Of a DNA stretch of 64,000 nt, positions 10,103 to 19,975 are shown one piece after another; the first letter of the stretch is position 1; the number at the start of each line of letters is the position of its first letter. The DNA comes from G039954875 sp047528275 (GTDB lineage: Bacteria > Bacteroidota > Bacteroidia > Flavobacteriales > Blattabacteriaceae): assembly GCA_047528275.1 (NCBI GenBank), contig CP180023.1:930001-994000 (forward strand), in the 5' to 3' direction. Position numbers and translations under genes: made by a program. The notes under the pieces are model-generated. The model did no database searches. It was not told the DNA's origin and was given only the letters and a program-made list of their open reading frames with translations.

Positions 10103-10333
10103 ATGAGTAATTTAACTTATAAAGAAACTTTTCATGTCTTTGAAGCGTATTATCATAGCGGATTTTCTTATCAATATTACGATATGCCTGACCATGTTGC
10201 AGAGGCTCTTAGAGAAGCCCCTTCAAAAGGTCGATTTATCCATCGCAATATAAAAAGGGTACTACGAATACTCGAGGATGTAAGATCGTTAAACCTATCC
10301 CTCTCCTTTAGCAAGTATTTCTCTATTCTTTGA
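10103..10333 (+). CDS. Small open frame, unidentified
   Basis: An uninterrupted 76-codon frame starting with ATG, between the HerA remnant and the convergent proS. The product begins MSNLTYKETFHVFEAYYHSG, is mixed polar/aromatic, and contains the stretch DMPDHVAEALREAP. I recognise no domain, signal peptide or membrane segment and see no Shine-Dalgarno. It may be an intact small gene, a fragment of an older one, or chance; codon look is more gene-like than the AT-rich flanks. Low confidence. Confidence 0.25.
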   Translation: MSNLTYKETFHVFEAYYHSGFSYQYYDMPDHVAEALREAPSKGRFIHRNIKRVLRILEDVRSLNLSLSFSKYFSIL

Positions 10334-10363
10334 GTTATGTACTTTGATGAGAAGATAATCACT

Positions 10364-11836
10364 TCAATAAGCCTTTGCAAAAAATACACGTTGTCTCGAA
10401 GATTTTCCCGAGTAGATGCATCGGCCGGTTTCTTGTGGGTGGTTTAATGGGATACAACGGATAGTGGCTTTGGTTTCGGTCTTAATCCGTTTTTCAGTTT
10501 CGGATGTACCGTCCCAATGTGCTGATAGGAATCCCCCTTTTTCTTTCAGGATCTTTTTAAATGTTTCGTAGTCGTCTACTTGATTAACCGATCGATCTCG
10601 GTGCTCGCAGGCTCTTTGGAAGAGGTTTTTCTGGATCTCTTCGAGCAAATTGGGAACGATTTTTTGTAATTCACTTTGGGCGACGGATCGCTTCTCTAAA
10701 CTGTCACGCCGGACAATATTTGCCGTCTCTTTTTCCAAATCTCTTGGGCCGATGGCGATGTGTATTGGGACGCCTTTCATTTCATATTCGTTGAATTTCC
10801 AACCGGGTGTATAGATGTCTCTGTTGTCATATTTTATACTGATACCTTGAGCTTCGAGTATTTTTTTGACCGGAAGGACGACTTCGGTGATCTGAGCGAG
10901 TTGGGCCTCATTTTTGTAGATCGGGATAATGACCACTTGGATCGGGGCCAGTCGGGGTGGTAAGACTAGACCGTGGTCATCTGAGTGGGTCATGATCAGA
11001 GCGCCTATCAGACGAGTGGAGACACCCCACGAGGTAGCCCAGACATATTCTTGATCACCTTCACAGGTAGTGAATTTCACATCAAAAGCCTTGGCGAAAT
11101 TTTGTCCTAGGAAGTGCGAGGTGCCTGCTTGTAGGGCTTTACCGTCTTGCATTATCACCTCGATACAATAGGTCTCTTCGGCTCCAGTAAAGCGTTCGCT
11201 AGGGGTCTTAATCCCTTGTATGACCGGTGTAGCCATGAAATTTTCTACAAAATCCGTGTAGACTTCCAACATTTGTTGAGTTTCTTTAATGGCTTCTTCT
11301 TGGGTAGCATGGGCAGTATGGCCCTCTTGCCAGAGAAATTCTGAGGTGCGCAAAAACAGACGAGTACGCATTTCCCAACGGACTACATTAGTCCATTGAT
11401 TGAGCAATATAGGCAGATTTCGGTAAGATTGAATCCAACGGCGGTAAGTGTCCCAAATGATGGTCTCAGAGGTAGGTCGCACAATGAGTTCTTCTTTCAA
11501 TTGGGCTTCAGGATCTACCATGATGCCGCTTCCATCAATAGTATTCTTCAGCCGATAGTGGGTTACTACGGCACATTCCTTGGTAAAGCCCTCGATAAGA
11601 GAGGCTTCTTTTGAGAGATAAGATTTAGGAATGAATAGTGGGAAATAGGCATTTTCGTGTCCTGTGTCCTTAAACATTTTATCTAATACTGCTTGCATTT
11701 TTTCCCATATGGCAAATCCATATGGTTTGATGATCATGCAGCCGCGGACACCGGAGTTTTCGGCTAGTCCGGATTTGACAATAAGTTCGTTGTACCATTT
11801 TGAATAGTCTTCAGTGCGTGGGGTCAGTAGTGCCAT
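10364..11836 (-). CDS. proS: Prolyl-tRNA synthetase, short archaeal/eukaryotic-type
   Basis: Charges tRNA-Pro in the cytoplasm. At 490 residues it is the short type without the bacterial editing insertion, as is usual in Bacteroidota. Class II motif 1 lies in RGCMIIKPYGFAIWEKMQ, motif 2 in VVRWEMRTRLFLRTSEFLWQ, followed by the characteristic EGHTAH, and motif 3 in WGVSTRLIGALIMTHSDDHG. An anticodon-binding domain follows (residues about 300-400) and the C-terminal zinc-like domain ends in SRQRVFFAKAY, the normal terminus of this type, so the gene is full length. The neighbours on both sides are pseudogenes. Confidence 0.96.
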   Translation of the reverse strand: MALLTPRTEDYSKWYNELIVKSGLAENSGVRGCMIIKPYGFAIWEKMQAVLDKMFKDTGHENAYFPLFIPKSYLSKEASLIEGFTKECAVVTHYRLKNTIDGSGIMVDPEAQLKEELIVRPTSETIIWDTYRRWIQSYRNLPILLNQWTNVVRWEMRTRLFLRTSEFLWQEGHTAHATQEEAIKETQQMLEVYTDFVENFMATPVIQGIKTPSERFTGAEETYCIEVIMQDGKALQAGTSHFLGQNFAKAFDVKFTTCEGDQEYVWATSWGVSTRLIGALIMTHSDDHGLVLPPRLAPIQVVIIPIYKNEAQLAQITEVVLPVKKILEAQGISIKYDNRDIYTPGWKFNEYEMKGVPIHIAIGPRDLEKETANIVRRDSLEKRSVAQSELQKIVPNLLEEIQKNLFQRACEHRDRSVNQVDDYETFKKILKEKGGFLSAHWDGTSETEKRIKTETKATIRCIPLNHPQETGRCIYSGKSSRQRVFFAKAY

Positions 11837-11973
11837 AATGAATCGAAGAAATTTTCTTTAAAAGAAACATAAAGTGGCAATTTAATCAAAAATCCTTTAC
11901 AAGTTTGCTTTTTCAGATCCTTTTACTTAAACTTAGGTTGGGAAATAATCTGTAAATTACCTTTCTAAAGTTT

Positions 11974-12930
11974 ATGGATATGAAAGCTTGTATATATTTA
12001 TTCAATGGAAGTATCTTTTCCATCTTCTTATTGATTGGGTTTTATTTAAGTTCATAAGAAGTATAGGATGATTTAAATATCAACGTGATGTATTACAATT
12101 ACAACATATATATTCATCCGGATGGCGCAGTTTAGGAAAACATTTACGAAGGCCAGTATGGTGATGTAAAATCAATTGAATATTTTCCTCGTGTAGGAGG
12201 CTAATATTTTGACTCGTTGAGCAATGCTCCTGAGGATCGAATTGCTAAAAAATCGAACTAAAGCAAGACTAATATAAGTAGATTGGTCTTAAATTACAAT
12301 CTTGGTTATAAAAAACACCTAGGGGCTGAACAGGGGGATGGATAGCTCTTACAATGTGATTGGATTTTATCCCTATAGAGGATGGGAATATCATTTTTTG
12401 TAGACTAATAACCAAACTATTGGGATTGAAATTATGATTTTTGATGAGGTCCATTTTTTAGCCATTACTGGGGTACTTCTTGGTCTTTGGGATAGGGTTG
12501 TTGTATAAATTGTCCTTATCCTTATTAAGGATACTATCCGTGGATAGGTATGATCATGCTTGAGATAAAGGTTATGGGGGGTAACCTAATCATCAACAGA
12601 AGTATCCGGTGAAGTACCCATGAGGGGGTAAGAATTAGATTTACAAGATCATCGTTTTGCCTCCGAATATCAGAATTATTCCTCCTATCAGCAAGACTAT
12701 TCTAGGAACTATTGATATCAGAATAACTCATCTGTAGATTATAACTCACAGCACGAAAGTTCTTACCAAGACCGTGGTATCAGATATCATGAAGGTTTTA
12801 GTAGGGATTACAGTTCGCAGGGATATCGAACAAATCCTAATTATCAACAAAATCATCCTTCATCTATCGTAAGGTAATTCTAACTATAGTACTGGATAGG
12901 TTCACTCTACGTATAGATAATTAAAATAAC
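11974..12930 (+). pseudogene. Remnant of a secreted Tyr/Ser/Asn-rich protein
   Basis: Plus-strand frames give a signal-peptide-like start (MDMKACIYLFNGSIFSIFLL), then YYNYNIYIHPDGAV and GQYGDVKSIEYF, and further on a low-complexity run rich in Y, S, Q, N and D at 12640-12860 (SEYQNYSSYQQDYSRNY and similar). Stops and frameshifts interrupt it. It lies just upstream of the porin remnant in the same direction. I cannot name a family; short Tyr/Gly-rich secreted proteins of this kind are common in Bacteroidota. Confidence 0.4.
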
Positions 12931-12984
12931 TTAATCAACTTATAAGGAAAAGTATTACAGCAATTTTATTATTAATTAAGTATT

Positions 12985-14045
12985 TAATATTTGCTCAGAA
13001 AAGAATGAAAGCCTCGATTTCATCAGGTGAACGTTTATCTATAGTGATGAGAAACTTAGAAGGGACAGCCCGCTATCGATGGATGAATGGTGCTATGGGT
13101 GCCTATTGGGTGTAAAGCCAGATGGTGGGGGGCCTCTTTTCTTCTGGGGTAGTCACTTTGTGTTTGACTACGATAGGGAGTACTAATAGATTTAACTTAA
13201 TGTTGTATATAAACTATCGAGATAAACTGTATCTAGAGGTAGGCGTGAATTTTCATAATTTAAGTCATAATAAACTAGCATGGTATGCTTATGATAAGTA
13301 GGTTAACTAAATCATTACATTTTCAGCAAACAATCGTCCGTATAATGAGAATGGTTCTGACTTTTAGGTCAATGTATCTGTATGTATAAGCCTACACAAG
13401 AAGTCCGCTTAGGCTTAGTTTACCATTCTTTTACGTGATGGGCTGAGATCAAAAATAATTATATTTTCAATGACGCTCAGGACAAGACTGTTGCAGAATA
13501 TGGTAAACAACGATGTATTTCTTTAGATTAGGGAGAATATTTTCGATACAATCTCAATACACCTAAAAAGCTTGTCTTTCGTGGGGCTTACCTCTTTGGT
13601 AAGCAGGGGTTGATTTTTTTAGATTATACCTATAAAATGTACGGGAGTACTAGGTTGATTAGTCGCACCATGCCCTAGTCATTGCGATTCGGAAAATACC
13701 TATCTCAATGCTTTTATGCAGAATAGTTCACAGCTCAGGAGATGAGGAGAATACAGATTGGATCATTTGTGTTTTAGGACAGGATATTGGTATAGTAGTC
13801 CTCTTTCAAATCCCAGCAGAGGATACTCATTGATGAAGCCAATCAAGAGAAGACCATAGGGTATGTCCTTTTCGGTAGGTTAAATGTTTTTTTTTAGGGC
13901 TAGGTTACAACTTTGGAAGGTTTTTTTTGACCTTTCTTATGATTATACGTATCGTAGTAGGGGTCATCTCATTAAGAATGGGAGTATATAAAACGTTATG
14001 AAAAGTGGGGAGAGGTAAATCTTAATAGCGAATATTATGTCAAGA
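12985..14045 (+). pseudogene. OmpP1/FadL-type outer membrane porin, pseudogene
   Basis: Plus-strand frames recover the hallmark N-terminal block GTARYRWMNGAMGAYW (family GTARYxxMGGAMGALG), then SSGVVTLCLTTIGSTNRF, NYRDKLYLEVGVNF, YLFGKQGLI with FLDYTYKMYGSTRL, EYRLDHLCFRTGYWYSSPL (family RLGAGYWYTSPL) and FFDLSYDYTYRSRGH, which are outer-membrane beta strands. Many stops and shifts intervene. FadL-type porins import hydrophobic compounds across the outer membrane; this copy is inactive. Confidence 0.65.
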
Positions 14046-14099
14046 TAAACCAATCGTAAAACAATTTCTTACTCATCCCTAGTGATGTATTTTCAATTC

Positions 14100-14525
14100 T
14101 TAAACTAAAACTATATTAAAATGAGACCTAACCCTTATTTGATTTTTCTAGTAATTATGATGAATCTTTAGGCTTTTACAAAAGTTACTTTTAAGGAAGT
14201 AGAAATCATAAATGTAATCCATTTATGGATAGATGATTGAATTAATGCTGGGATAGTATTCAAAAAATATCCCTCCATTAAGTTCTCTGTATATAATGTA
14301 TTATCAAATAACGCTGCTTTGAAAAGTGTGTATCTATCTCCTTTAACAAGGAGGAAAGCTGAGATAAAATAGAAAATATATTAAATCATTTGTCACCTGG
14401 ATGTAGTGTAAAAGTACCTTTTCAAGAAATCTTTTTACCGATTGATGTGGTTTGGTTGCCGAAAAATATGGTAATGAATGTATGCTTACTTACTATGTCA
14501 GAAGGATGAATTGAAGAAGTTTTTT
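14100..14525 (+). pseudogene. Unidentified remnant with signal peptide
   Basis: Starts with a possible signal sequence (MRPNPYLIFLVIMMN) followed by KVTFKEVEIINVIHLWIDD, AGIVFKKYPSIKFSVYNVLS and NAALKSVYLSPLTRRKAEIK with in-frame stops. No family recognised. It runs up against the 3' end of manA on the other strand. Confidence 0.3.
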
Positions 14526-14528
14526 TTT

Positions 14529-15506
14529 TCAGAGAGTGACCTCTAATAATTTTCCTCCGAAAAAAGATTCAAATCTCACTTGAGCTATAGAAGCTGGTAA
14601 AAGTAAGATTTCACCGGCTTTCATCTCTTCGGTACCGGCTAGTGTTTTGACTGTTATGGTGCCTTCTACGGCGATAAGTATAGTGAAACAATCTTGATCG
14701 GTATAATCTTTTTCGATCTTCCCACGGATGGATAAAATGTTGGTCCGAAAGTAGGGCGTATTTAAGACTTCCGAAAACTGATTTTCTACTAGCTGATAGG
14801 ACGTTTGATAGGTGTCATGTAGTGAGAAATCAATGGCATCGGCAGCAAGTGTAATATGCAATTTGCGTTGCTTACCATCTTTATCAGACCTATTGTAGTC
14901 GTAAATGCGGTAAGTGACGTCTGAAGTTTGTTGGATTTCGGCTATTAAAATCCCTGCGCCAATGGCATGTATTCGACCAGCTGGTAAGTAATACACCTGT
15001 CCTTTTTGTACTGGGATCTTGTTTAGATACTTTTCAGTTTCGCCTTTTTCGATCCATTCAAAATATTGTTCTTGAGAAGCCGCTTGGTTGAATCCCATAA
15101 TGAGTTTGGCTTTTTCGTCCGCTTGCATGATGTACCACATTTCATTTTTTCCAAAGGAGTTATGTCGTTTTTTAGCTAGATCATCACCAGGATGTACTTG
15201 GATGGAGAGTGGCTCCTGTGCGTCGATGAATTTAATCAGTAATGGGAATTGTGTTTCGAATTTTTGATAAACCTTTTCTCCCACAAGTTCACCTTGATAC
15301 CTCTCGATGAGTGTCTTAATATTTTCCCAAGCTAATGGACCGTTAGCTACAATACTCAGATGTCCTGCTACATCTGAAAGTTCCCAACTCTCCCCGATAC
15401 GCTTTTGAGGAACCTTTTTTCCCAAGATTTCTTTTAATTTAGTACCACCCCAAATCCGGTATTGGAAGATCGGATGAAATCGTAAGGGATATAAGACTTT
15501 TGGCAT
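14529..15506 (-). CDS. manA: Mannose-6-phosphate isomerase, type I
   Basis: Interconverts mannose-6-phosphate and fructose-6-phosphate, feeding GDP-mannose synthesis or mannose use. The 325-residue product is the short Firmicutes/Bacteroidota form. Zinc ligands are visible: Q103 and H105 in SIQVHPGDD, E122 in FGKNEMWYI and H180 in LPAGRIHAIG; the following EIQQTSDVTYRIYDYNR is the typical active-site arginine block. The gene is complete and divergent from folE across about 120 AT-rich bases. In a cell losing most envelope genes, its survival suggests mannose-containing glycans or mannose as a carbon source, which is inference. Confidence 0.93.
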   Translation of the reverse strand: MPKVLYPLRFHPIFQYRIWGGTKLKEILGKKVPQKRIGESWELSDVAGHLSIVANGPLAWENIKTLIERYQGELVGEKVYQKFETQFPLLIKFIDAQEPLSIQVHPGDDLAKKRHNSFGKNEMWYIMQADEKAKLIMGFNQAASQEQYFEWIEKGETEKYLNKIPVQKGQVYYLPAGRIHAIGAGILIAEIQQTSDVTYRIYDYNRSDKDGKQRKLHITLAADAIDFSLHDTYQTSYQLVENQFSEVLNTPYFRTNILSIRGKIEKDYTDQDCFTILIAVEGTITVKTLAGTEEMKAGEILLLPASIAQVRFESFFGGKLLEVTL

Positions 15507-15594
15507 TAGATTTTTATTCGGTTTGTAAAATTATGAATTAATCTGATAATAAACTTATAGAAGAAGGTATTTATATAATATTGATTCATTTTCA

Positions 15595-15602
15595 TATCTT
15601 TG
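15595..15602 (+). promoter_or_regulatory. Bacteroidota-type -7 element for folE-cysS
   Basis: TATCTTTG matches the TAnnTTTG consensus and lies 25 bases before the folE ATG, leaving a short leader. The region upstream is AT-rich without a convincing TTG -33 box. Confidence 0.5.
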
Positions 15603-15627
15603 TAATCTTCTATATGATAAACTGGTT

Positions 15628-16311
15628 ATGAATAAACATGAAAGATTTTTACTAGAAGAATTAGAAGAGGGTCACTTCTCCGCCACATATCATACCCCTT
15701 TGCGTGCAGATGCTTTTAAGTTGAGCGATGAAGAAAAAATTCATCGTATCGAAGGATATTTCCGGCAAATCATGGAAACCTTGGGTCTAGACATGAGTGA
15801 TGATAGCTTACAGAACACACCTCGGCGTGTGGCTAAGATGTACATCAAGGAGATCTTCGGTGGTTTACATCCTGATGCAAAACCTAAGACCTCTACGTTT
15901 CAAAATAAATACAAATACAACCAGATGCTTGTCGAGAAAAACATCGCAATGTACTCGACTTGCGAACATCATTTCTTACCTGTCGTAGGCCGGGCTCATG
16001 TGGGGTATATCTCCAACGGTAAGGTGATCGGTCTTTCGAAAATCAATCGGATTGTAGACCATTTTGCCAGAAGACCTCAGGTACAAGAACGCTTGACGAT
16101 ACAGATCGTCCAAGCCCTGAAAGAGATTCTAGATACCCAAGATGTAGCTTGTGTGATCGATGCAAAACACCTTTGTGTGAATTCTCGTGGTATCCGTGAT
16201 TTTGAAAGCAGTACTGCTACAGCAGAACTCGGTGGTATTTTCAAGATCGATCGGGCTACGCGTGAAGAATTTTTGCATCATATCGGAGTTTCGACCCGTT
16301 GGAATGTATGA
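15628..16311 (+). CDS. folE: GTP cyclohydrolase I
   Basis: Converts GTP to 7,8-dihydroneopterin triphosphate, the first step of tetrahydrofolate (or queuosine) synthesis. The 227 residues include an N-terminal helical arm and the catalytic domain. Zinc ligands are C112 and H115 in TCEHHFLPVVGRAHVGYI and C183 in AKHLCVNSRGI; SKINRIVDHFARRPQVQERL is the substrate-binding helix and H181-C183 the conserved active site. The gene is probably co-transcribed with cysS, which begins 20 bases after its stop. Complete and clearly functional by sequence. Confidence 0.96.
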   Translation: MNKHERFLLEELEEGHFSATYHTPLRADAFKLSDEEKIHRIEGYFRQIMETLGLDMSDDSLQNTPRRVAKMYIKEIFGGLHPDAKPKTSTFQNKYKYNQMLVEKNIAMYSTCEHHFLPVVGRAHVGYISNGKVIGLSKINRIVDHFARRPQVQERLTIQIVQALKEILDTQDVACVIDAKHLCVNSRGIRDFESSTATAELGGIFKIDRATREEFLHHIGVSTRWNV

Positions 16312-16331
16312 TAAACCAGCCATTTTAGACT

Positions 16332-17822
16332 ATGGGGCAACACTACGATCGGCAAGTCAAGATTTACAATTCGTTTAGTAGAAAAAAGGAACTCTTCAAG
16401 CCTATCACTCCAGGGTATGTTGGTATGTACGTCTGTGGTCCGACAGTCTATAACCAAGTCCACCTGGGTAATTGCCGTACCTTCATCTCTTTTGATCTAG
16501 TCTTCCGTTATTTGAAGCATCTGGGCTATAAGTTGCGCTATGTACGTAACATTACAGATGTAGGCCATCTAGAGGATGACACAGATGAGGGTGAAGATAA
16601 GATCTCTAAAAAAGCTCGACTCGAGCAACTTGAGCCAATGGAGATCGTCCAAAAGTATACTTTGAATTTTCACCATATCTTACACCTTTTTAACACCTTA
16701 CCACCTAGTATTGAACCCATGGCTACGGGTCATATTATTGAACAGATCGAATGGATTAAAAAGCTCATCAAAAAAGGCTTGGCTTATGAGATTAATGGCT
16801 CAGTCTATTTCGATGTGAAAGCCTACAATATAGAGTATGATTATGGAGCACTCAGCAGACGGAATATCGACGAATTGATCGTGCAGACTCGGCTGCTGGA
16901 TGGGCAAGAAGGTAAACGCAATCCCAAAGATTTCACCCTATGGAAAAGAGCTGTTCCCGATCATATCATGCGTTGGCCCTCCCCTTGGGGAGAGGGTTTT
17001 CCAGGTTGGCATCTTGAATGTACGGCGATGAGCGTAAAGTACCTCGGCGAGACCTTCGATATTCATGGTGGGGGTATGGATTTGAAATTTCCTCACCACG
17101 AATGCGAATTAGCACAGGCTCAAGGGATTTATGGCAAACTGCCAGTGCATTATTGGATGCATGCTAATATGCTCACACTGAATGGAAAGAAGATGAGTAA
17201 GTCTACTGGTAATGTGCTATTACCCGAGACGCTTTTCAGTGGAGCGAATGATTTTTTAGAAAAAGCCTTTCATCCGAGCATCGTGCGTTTTTTCATTCTA
17301 CAAGCTCATTACCGTAGTGTGTTGAATTTTTCTAATGATGCGCTCCTTGCTTCTGAGCGGGGTTATTACCGCCTGATGGGTTCTTTTGAGGCTTTAGCAG
17401 GGCTTTCAGTAGGGACTATATCGGCTTTTGATGTGGTGGCTTGGCATCAAAGGTGTTATGAGGCTATGAATGATGATTTCAACAGTCCAGTCTTGATTGC
17501 TCAACTCTTTGAAGCCGTCCGATACATCGATGTAGTATGCAAGGGAGAGGCCCAATTGACTGCTACAGATCTCGACCTTCTGAAGCGTACGATGCATGAC
17601 TTCATCTTTGATGTACTTGGACTTGAGTTGGTCAAAGGAGAGCGGTCTAAAGTGTCTAGTTGTCCTCAGGCTTTAATTCAATGGCTTATTGCACTACGTG
17701 ATCAAGCTCGTCATGAGAAAAATTGGGCAATTTCAGACCAGATCCGTGATGAATTAGCCCGCCTAGGCATCCAATTGCAGGATACCAAGGGGGGTACTAC
17801 TTTTGAGTTCATTCAATATTAG
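16332..17822 (+). CDS. cysS: Cysteinyl-tRNA synthetase
   Basis: Charges tRNA-Cys. The 496-residue class I enzyme has the catalytic signature as HLGN (residues 44-47, a variant of HIGN), KMSKS near residues 287-291, and zinc ligands C35 in YVCGPTVY, the cysteine in WHLECTAM and the His/Cys of HHECELAQAQ. A C-terminal DALR-like helical domain completes it. It follows folE after 20 bases with no terminator, so the two are an operon. Everything downstream for 2 kb is decayed sequence. Confidence 0.96.
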   Translation: MGQHYDRQVKIYNSFSRKKELFKPITPGYVGMYVCGPTVYNQVHLGNCRTFISFDLVFRYLKHLGYKLRYVRNITDVGHLEDDTDEGEDKISKKARLEQLEPMEIVQKYTLNFHHILHLFNTLPPSIEPMATGHIIEQIEWIKKLIKKGLAYEINGSVYFDVKAYNIEYDYGALSRRNIDELIVQTRLLDGQEGKRNPKDFTLWKRAVPDHIMRWPSPWGEGFPGWHLECTAMSVKYLGETFDIHGGGMDLKFPHHECELAQAQGIYGKLPVHYWMHANMLTLNGKKMSKSTGNVLLPETLFSGANDFLEKAFHPSIVRFFILQAHYRSVLNFSNDALLASERGYYRLMGSFEALAGLSVGTISAFDVVAWHQRCYEAMNDDFNSPVLIAQLFEAVRYIDVVCKGEAQLTATDLDLLKRTMHDFIFDVLGLELVKGERSKVSSCPQALIQWLIALRDQARHEKNWAISDQIRDELARLGIQLQDTKGGTTFEFIQY

Positions 17823-17846
17823 AATACTCTACATTTTGTTTAAATC

Positions 17847-18955
17847 ATGCTGAACGAAAACGAATGGATAGAAAATTTCTTAGGTTTTTTCTCTAAGCAA
17901 GCTTCTGCGCTAGTTGAGTATTAGGCTTGGAAAAGTGCTAGTGAGAACAGTCTTATATGGTAAGAATCCTGAAAACCAAAAATATCAAAATAGTATTCGA
18001 TTTCATTTGGTTTCTGCATGCAGTATGGAAATCTCAATAGTTCAAAGGGTATGATCATTCGAAGTATGAGAATGTAGTAGTTGATTAAAACGTCAAAAGG
18101 TATTATTTTGAACTATTCTAAAAATTGAGCTTTATAGAAGAAGTTGTGTATGATCCATAAAAAGAGGGTATACCCAACTTTTCCCTTATACTTAGATGTT
18201 ATGAGCCTGTAGTGAGGATTCGCTTCAATACTTTTATGAATGATATTATCAAGAGATACATCATCCCTTTGGTAGTGGTAAATGTTGGACAAATAAAGCA
18301 TATTGTATTATACCTAGTCAGTAATCGTCACTTAGTTGCATTGAAGATGGCAGACGAGTCATGCAGTATACATAGGCCGATAACAGAAATGAAAATAATC
18401 ATTTTGATTATTGGGAGGAGTGTATCTAAAAATAAAACGCTTCCACGCTATTGGCGTATCAGGCTGTAGAATAGTATCTAAAGTACAAACCCGTACAGGA
18501 TTCGCAATGTCTAAAAAAGCGAGATACAGGAGTAACCTTGAGAGATCGATTACCAACTGACTATGTCAGTATGTAGAAACCTATCAAGTTGCTTACCTAT
18601 TCAAATCAACCCTATATCGAATGGCAAAAACTTGATATGCAATCCGGATTGTGGCGGGATTATGAAGTATATTGAATCGTACAAGGGTTCGATCGGGTAG
18701 ATTTTAGAGATTCTTCTATGAGTATCAGCAGTTGTTTGGATGAGATCGCCTGTTTGATTAATATTGATTTTGCAGCCTATTAGGCTAATGGACTAAGATT
18801 AGATTGAGACTAGGAGTTTCGATCTATTGTTGCCGAATTATACCCAATAGATAATTCCCCTTTCTGCTTGAAAATGATTCTTCGATCTACTTGAAGTCTC
18901 AGAGTTTGTGTGTATGAAAATTGTACTGCATGTAGGCTCTGAGTAAGGCATCAGG
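17847..18955 (+). pseudogene. Unidentified degraded gene(s)
   Basis: Plus-strand stretches look once-coding (MLNENEWIENFLGFFSKQAS at 17847; LRCYEPVVRIRFNTFMND near 18190; LLTYSNQPYIEWQKLDMQSG near 18590; EFRSIVAELYPIDNSPFC near 18830) but are broken by stops. No family recognised. This is where a further methionine-pathway gene could have stood beside hom and metB, but I found no MetX-like motif on either strand. Confidence 0.35.
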
Positions 18956-18959
18956 AAAG

Positions 18960-19975
18960 ATCTCGATGGTTAGATTTTTCTCTTGTCTTTTTTAAATTCA
19001 TATTTATACTGATACGTCAAGAATGAGATGTTTGAGAGTACTGCCGAGACTGGGGACTTATTTCCTTTTTTTATACCAACCATGATTTTTTTTTCAGAAA
19101 AGGCACTTTCTAAGATCACGCTGTTGTATTCATAGCGGATGTATGACAATTGGTCTTGTTTGCTGATGAAAGTTAGTGTACAAAGGGATCGTATTTCTTG
19201 TCCTTCTTTCTTTTTTATATTGGGCCAGGAGCTTGATCTCTCATTGGTGTTGCCGGACAAAATTCAGATCGAATATGTGATGTGTGAGATCCTAAAATGG
19301 AAGATGTTTTTGGGTTGGACAATCAGGCCAAATGCGTGAAGCAATATGATATGCATAGCTTGTATTTCGGCTTGATCCTTTCGAGATCTAAATCGGGGGT
19401 CAGTCTCTGCAAAACCTTTATTCTTGGGGTTATGACAACAATACTTTTTTAAAAGGTAATCCTCTCTCGATCATGTGTGTGTGTCAGGATATAAATTGAT
19501 CGATCTGTTCAAGATGTTATAGACTGCACAGAATAAGTCATTATCATAGTATTTCCTCCAAGTTGTGGATAATTGGGATTTTGGAAAAGCAAGAGGCCTC
19601 ATAAAGGAAAGGTATCTTATATTTTTCCCGCAATGTGAGTAGGGCTGGTAAATTTTAGCGATCATCTTTTTGTTGGATGAGACTACGGATTCACCCTTTT
19701 TTCAGGGCTAATGAAATGATCTCAAAAGCTGCTATAGACTCTTTAATCAGCTCCAAAATAATGTCGATCTGCGTAGATCATCGAGCAATTGGTCTGGCTT
19801 TGTACTGAAGAAACTTGCTGCGATCGGTTAGGGTTTTTTCTGGATGTTTGATGTAGATCTTTTTGATCTCGGATCGGATGCTTTTAATCTCATGCAAGAT
19901 GTGATAAAGACCTATACCTACGCATTCGAAACCGAATACCCCCAATTGAATCTTTTCCGTCGTGGATCAAAACTT
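18960..19975 (-). pseudogene. hom: Homoserine dehydrogenase pseudogene
   Basis: Minus-strand frames give a degraded Rossmann start, then LYHILHEIKS, KKIYIKHPEK, QIDIILELIKESIAAFEIIS (family IDIVVELIGG), the sequence around 19700 leading to KKMIA (family SANKK), NLPALLTLREKYKIPFLYEA (family FLYEAxVxxxIPI), and CAVYNILNRSINLYPDT (family GILNGTTNYIL). Near the C-terminus FSEKKIMVGIKKGNKSPVS and FLTYQ resemble a terminal ACT domain. Stops and shifts are frequent. It directly follows metB, so the operon was metB-hom under one S-box. Homoserine dehydrogenase supplies the homoserine that MetB uses after acylation. Confidence 0.75.

Noticed and set aside
19564..19572. TGTGGATAA, a perfect DnaA box
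   Set aside because: Single copy inside the hom remnant, no cluster or AT-rich unwinding element beside it; expected by chance in AT-rich sequence.
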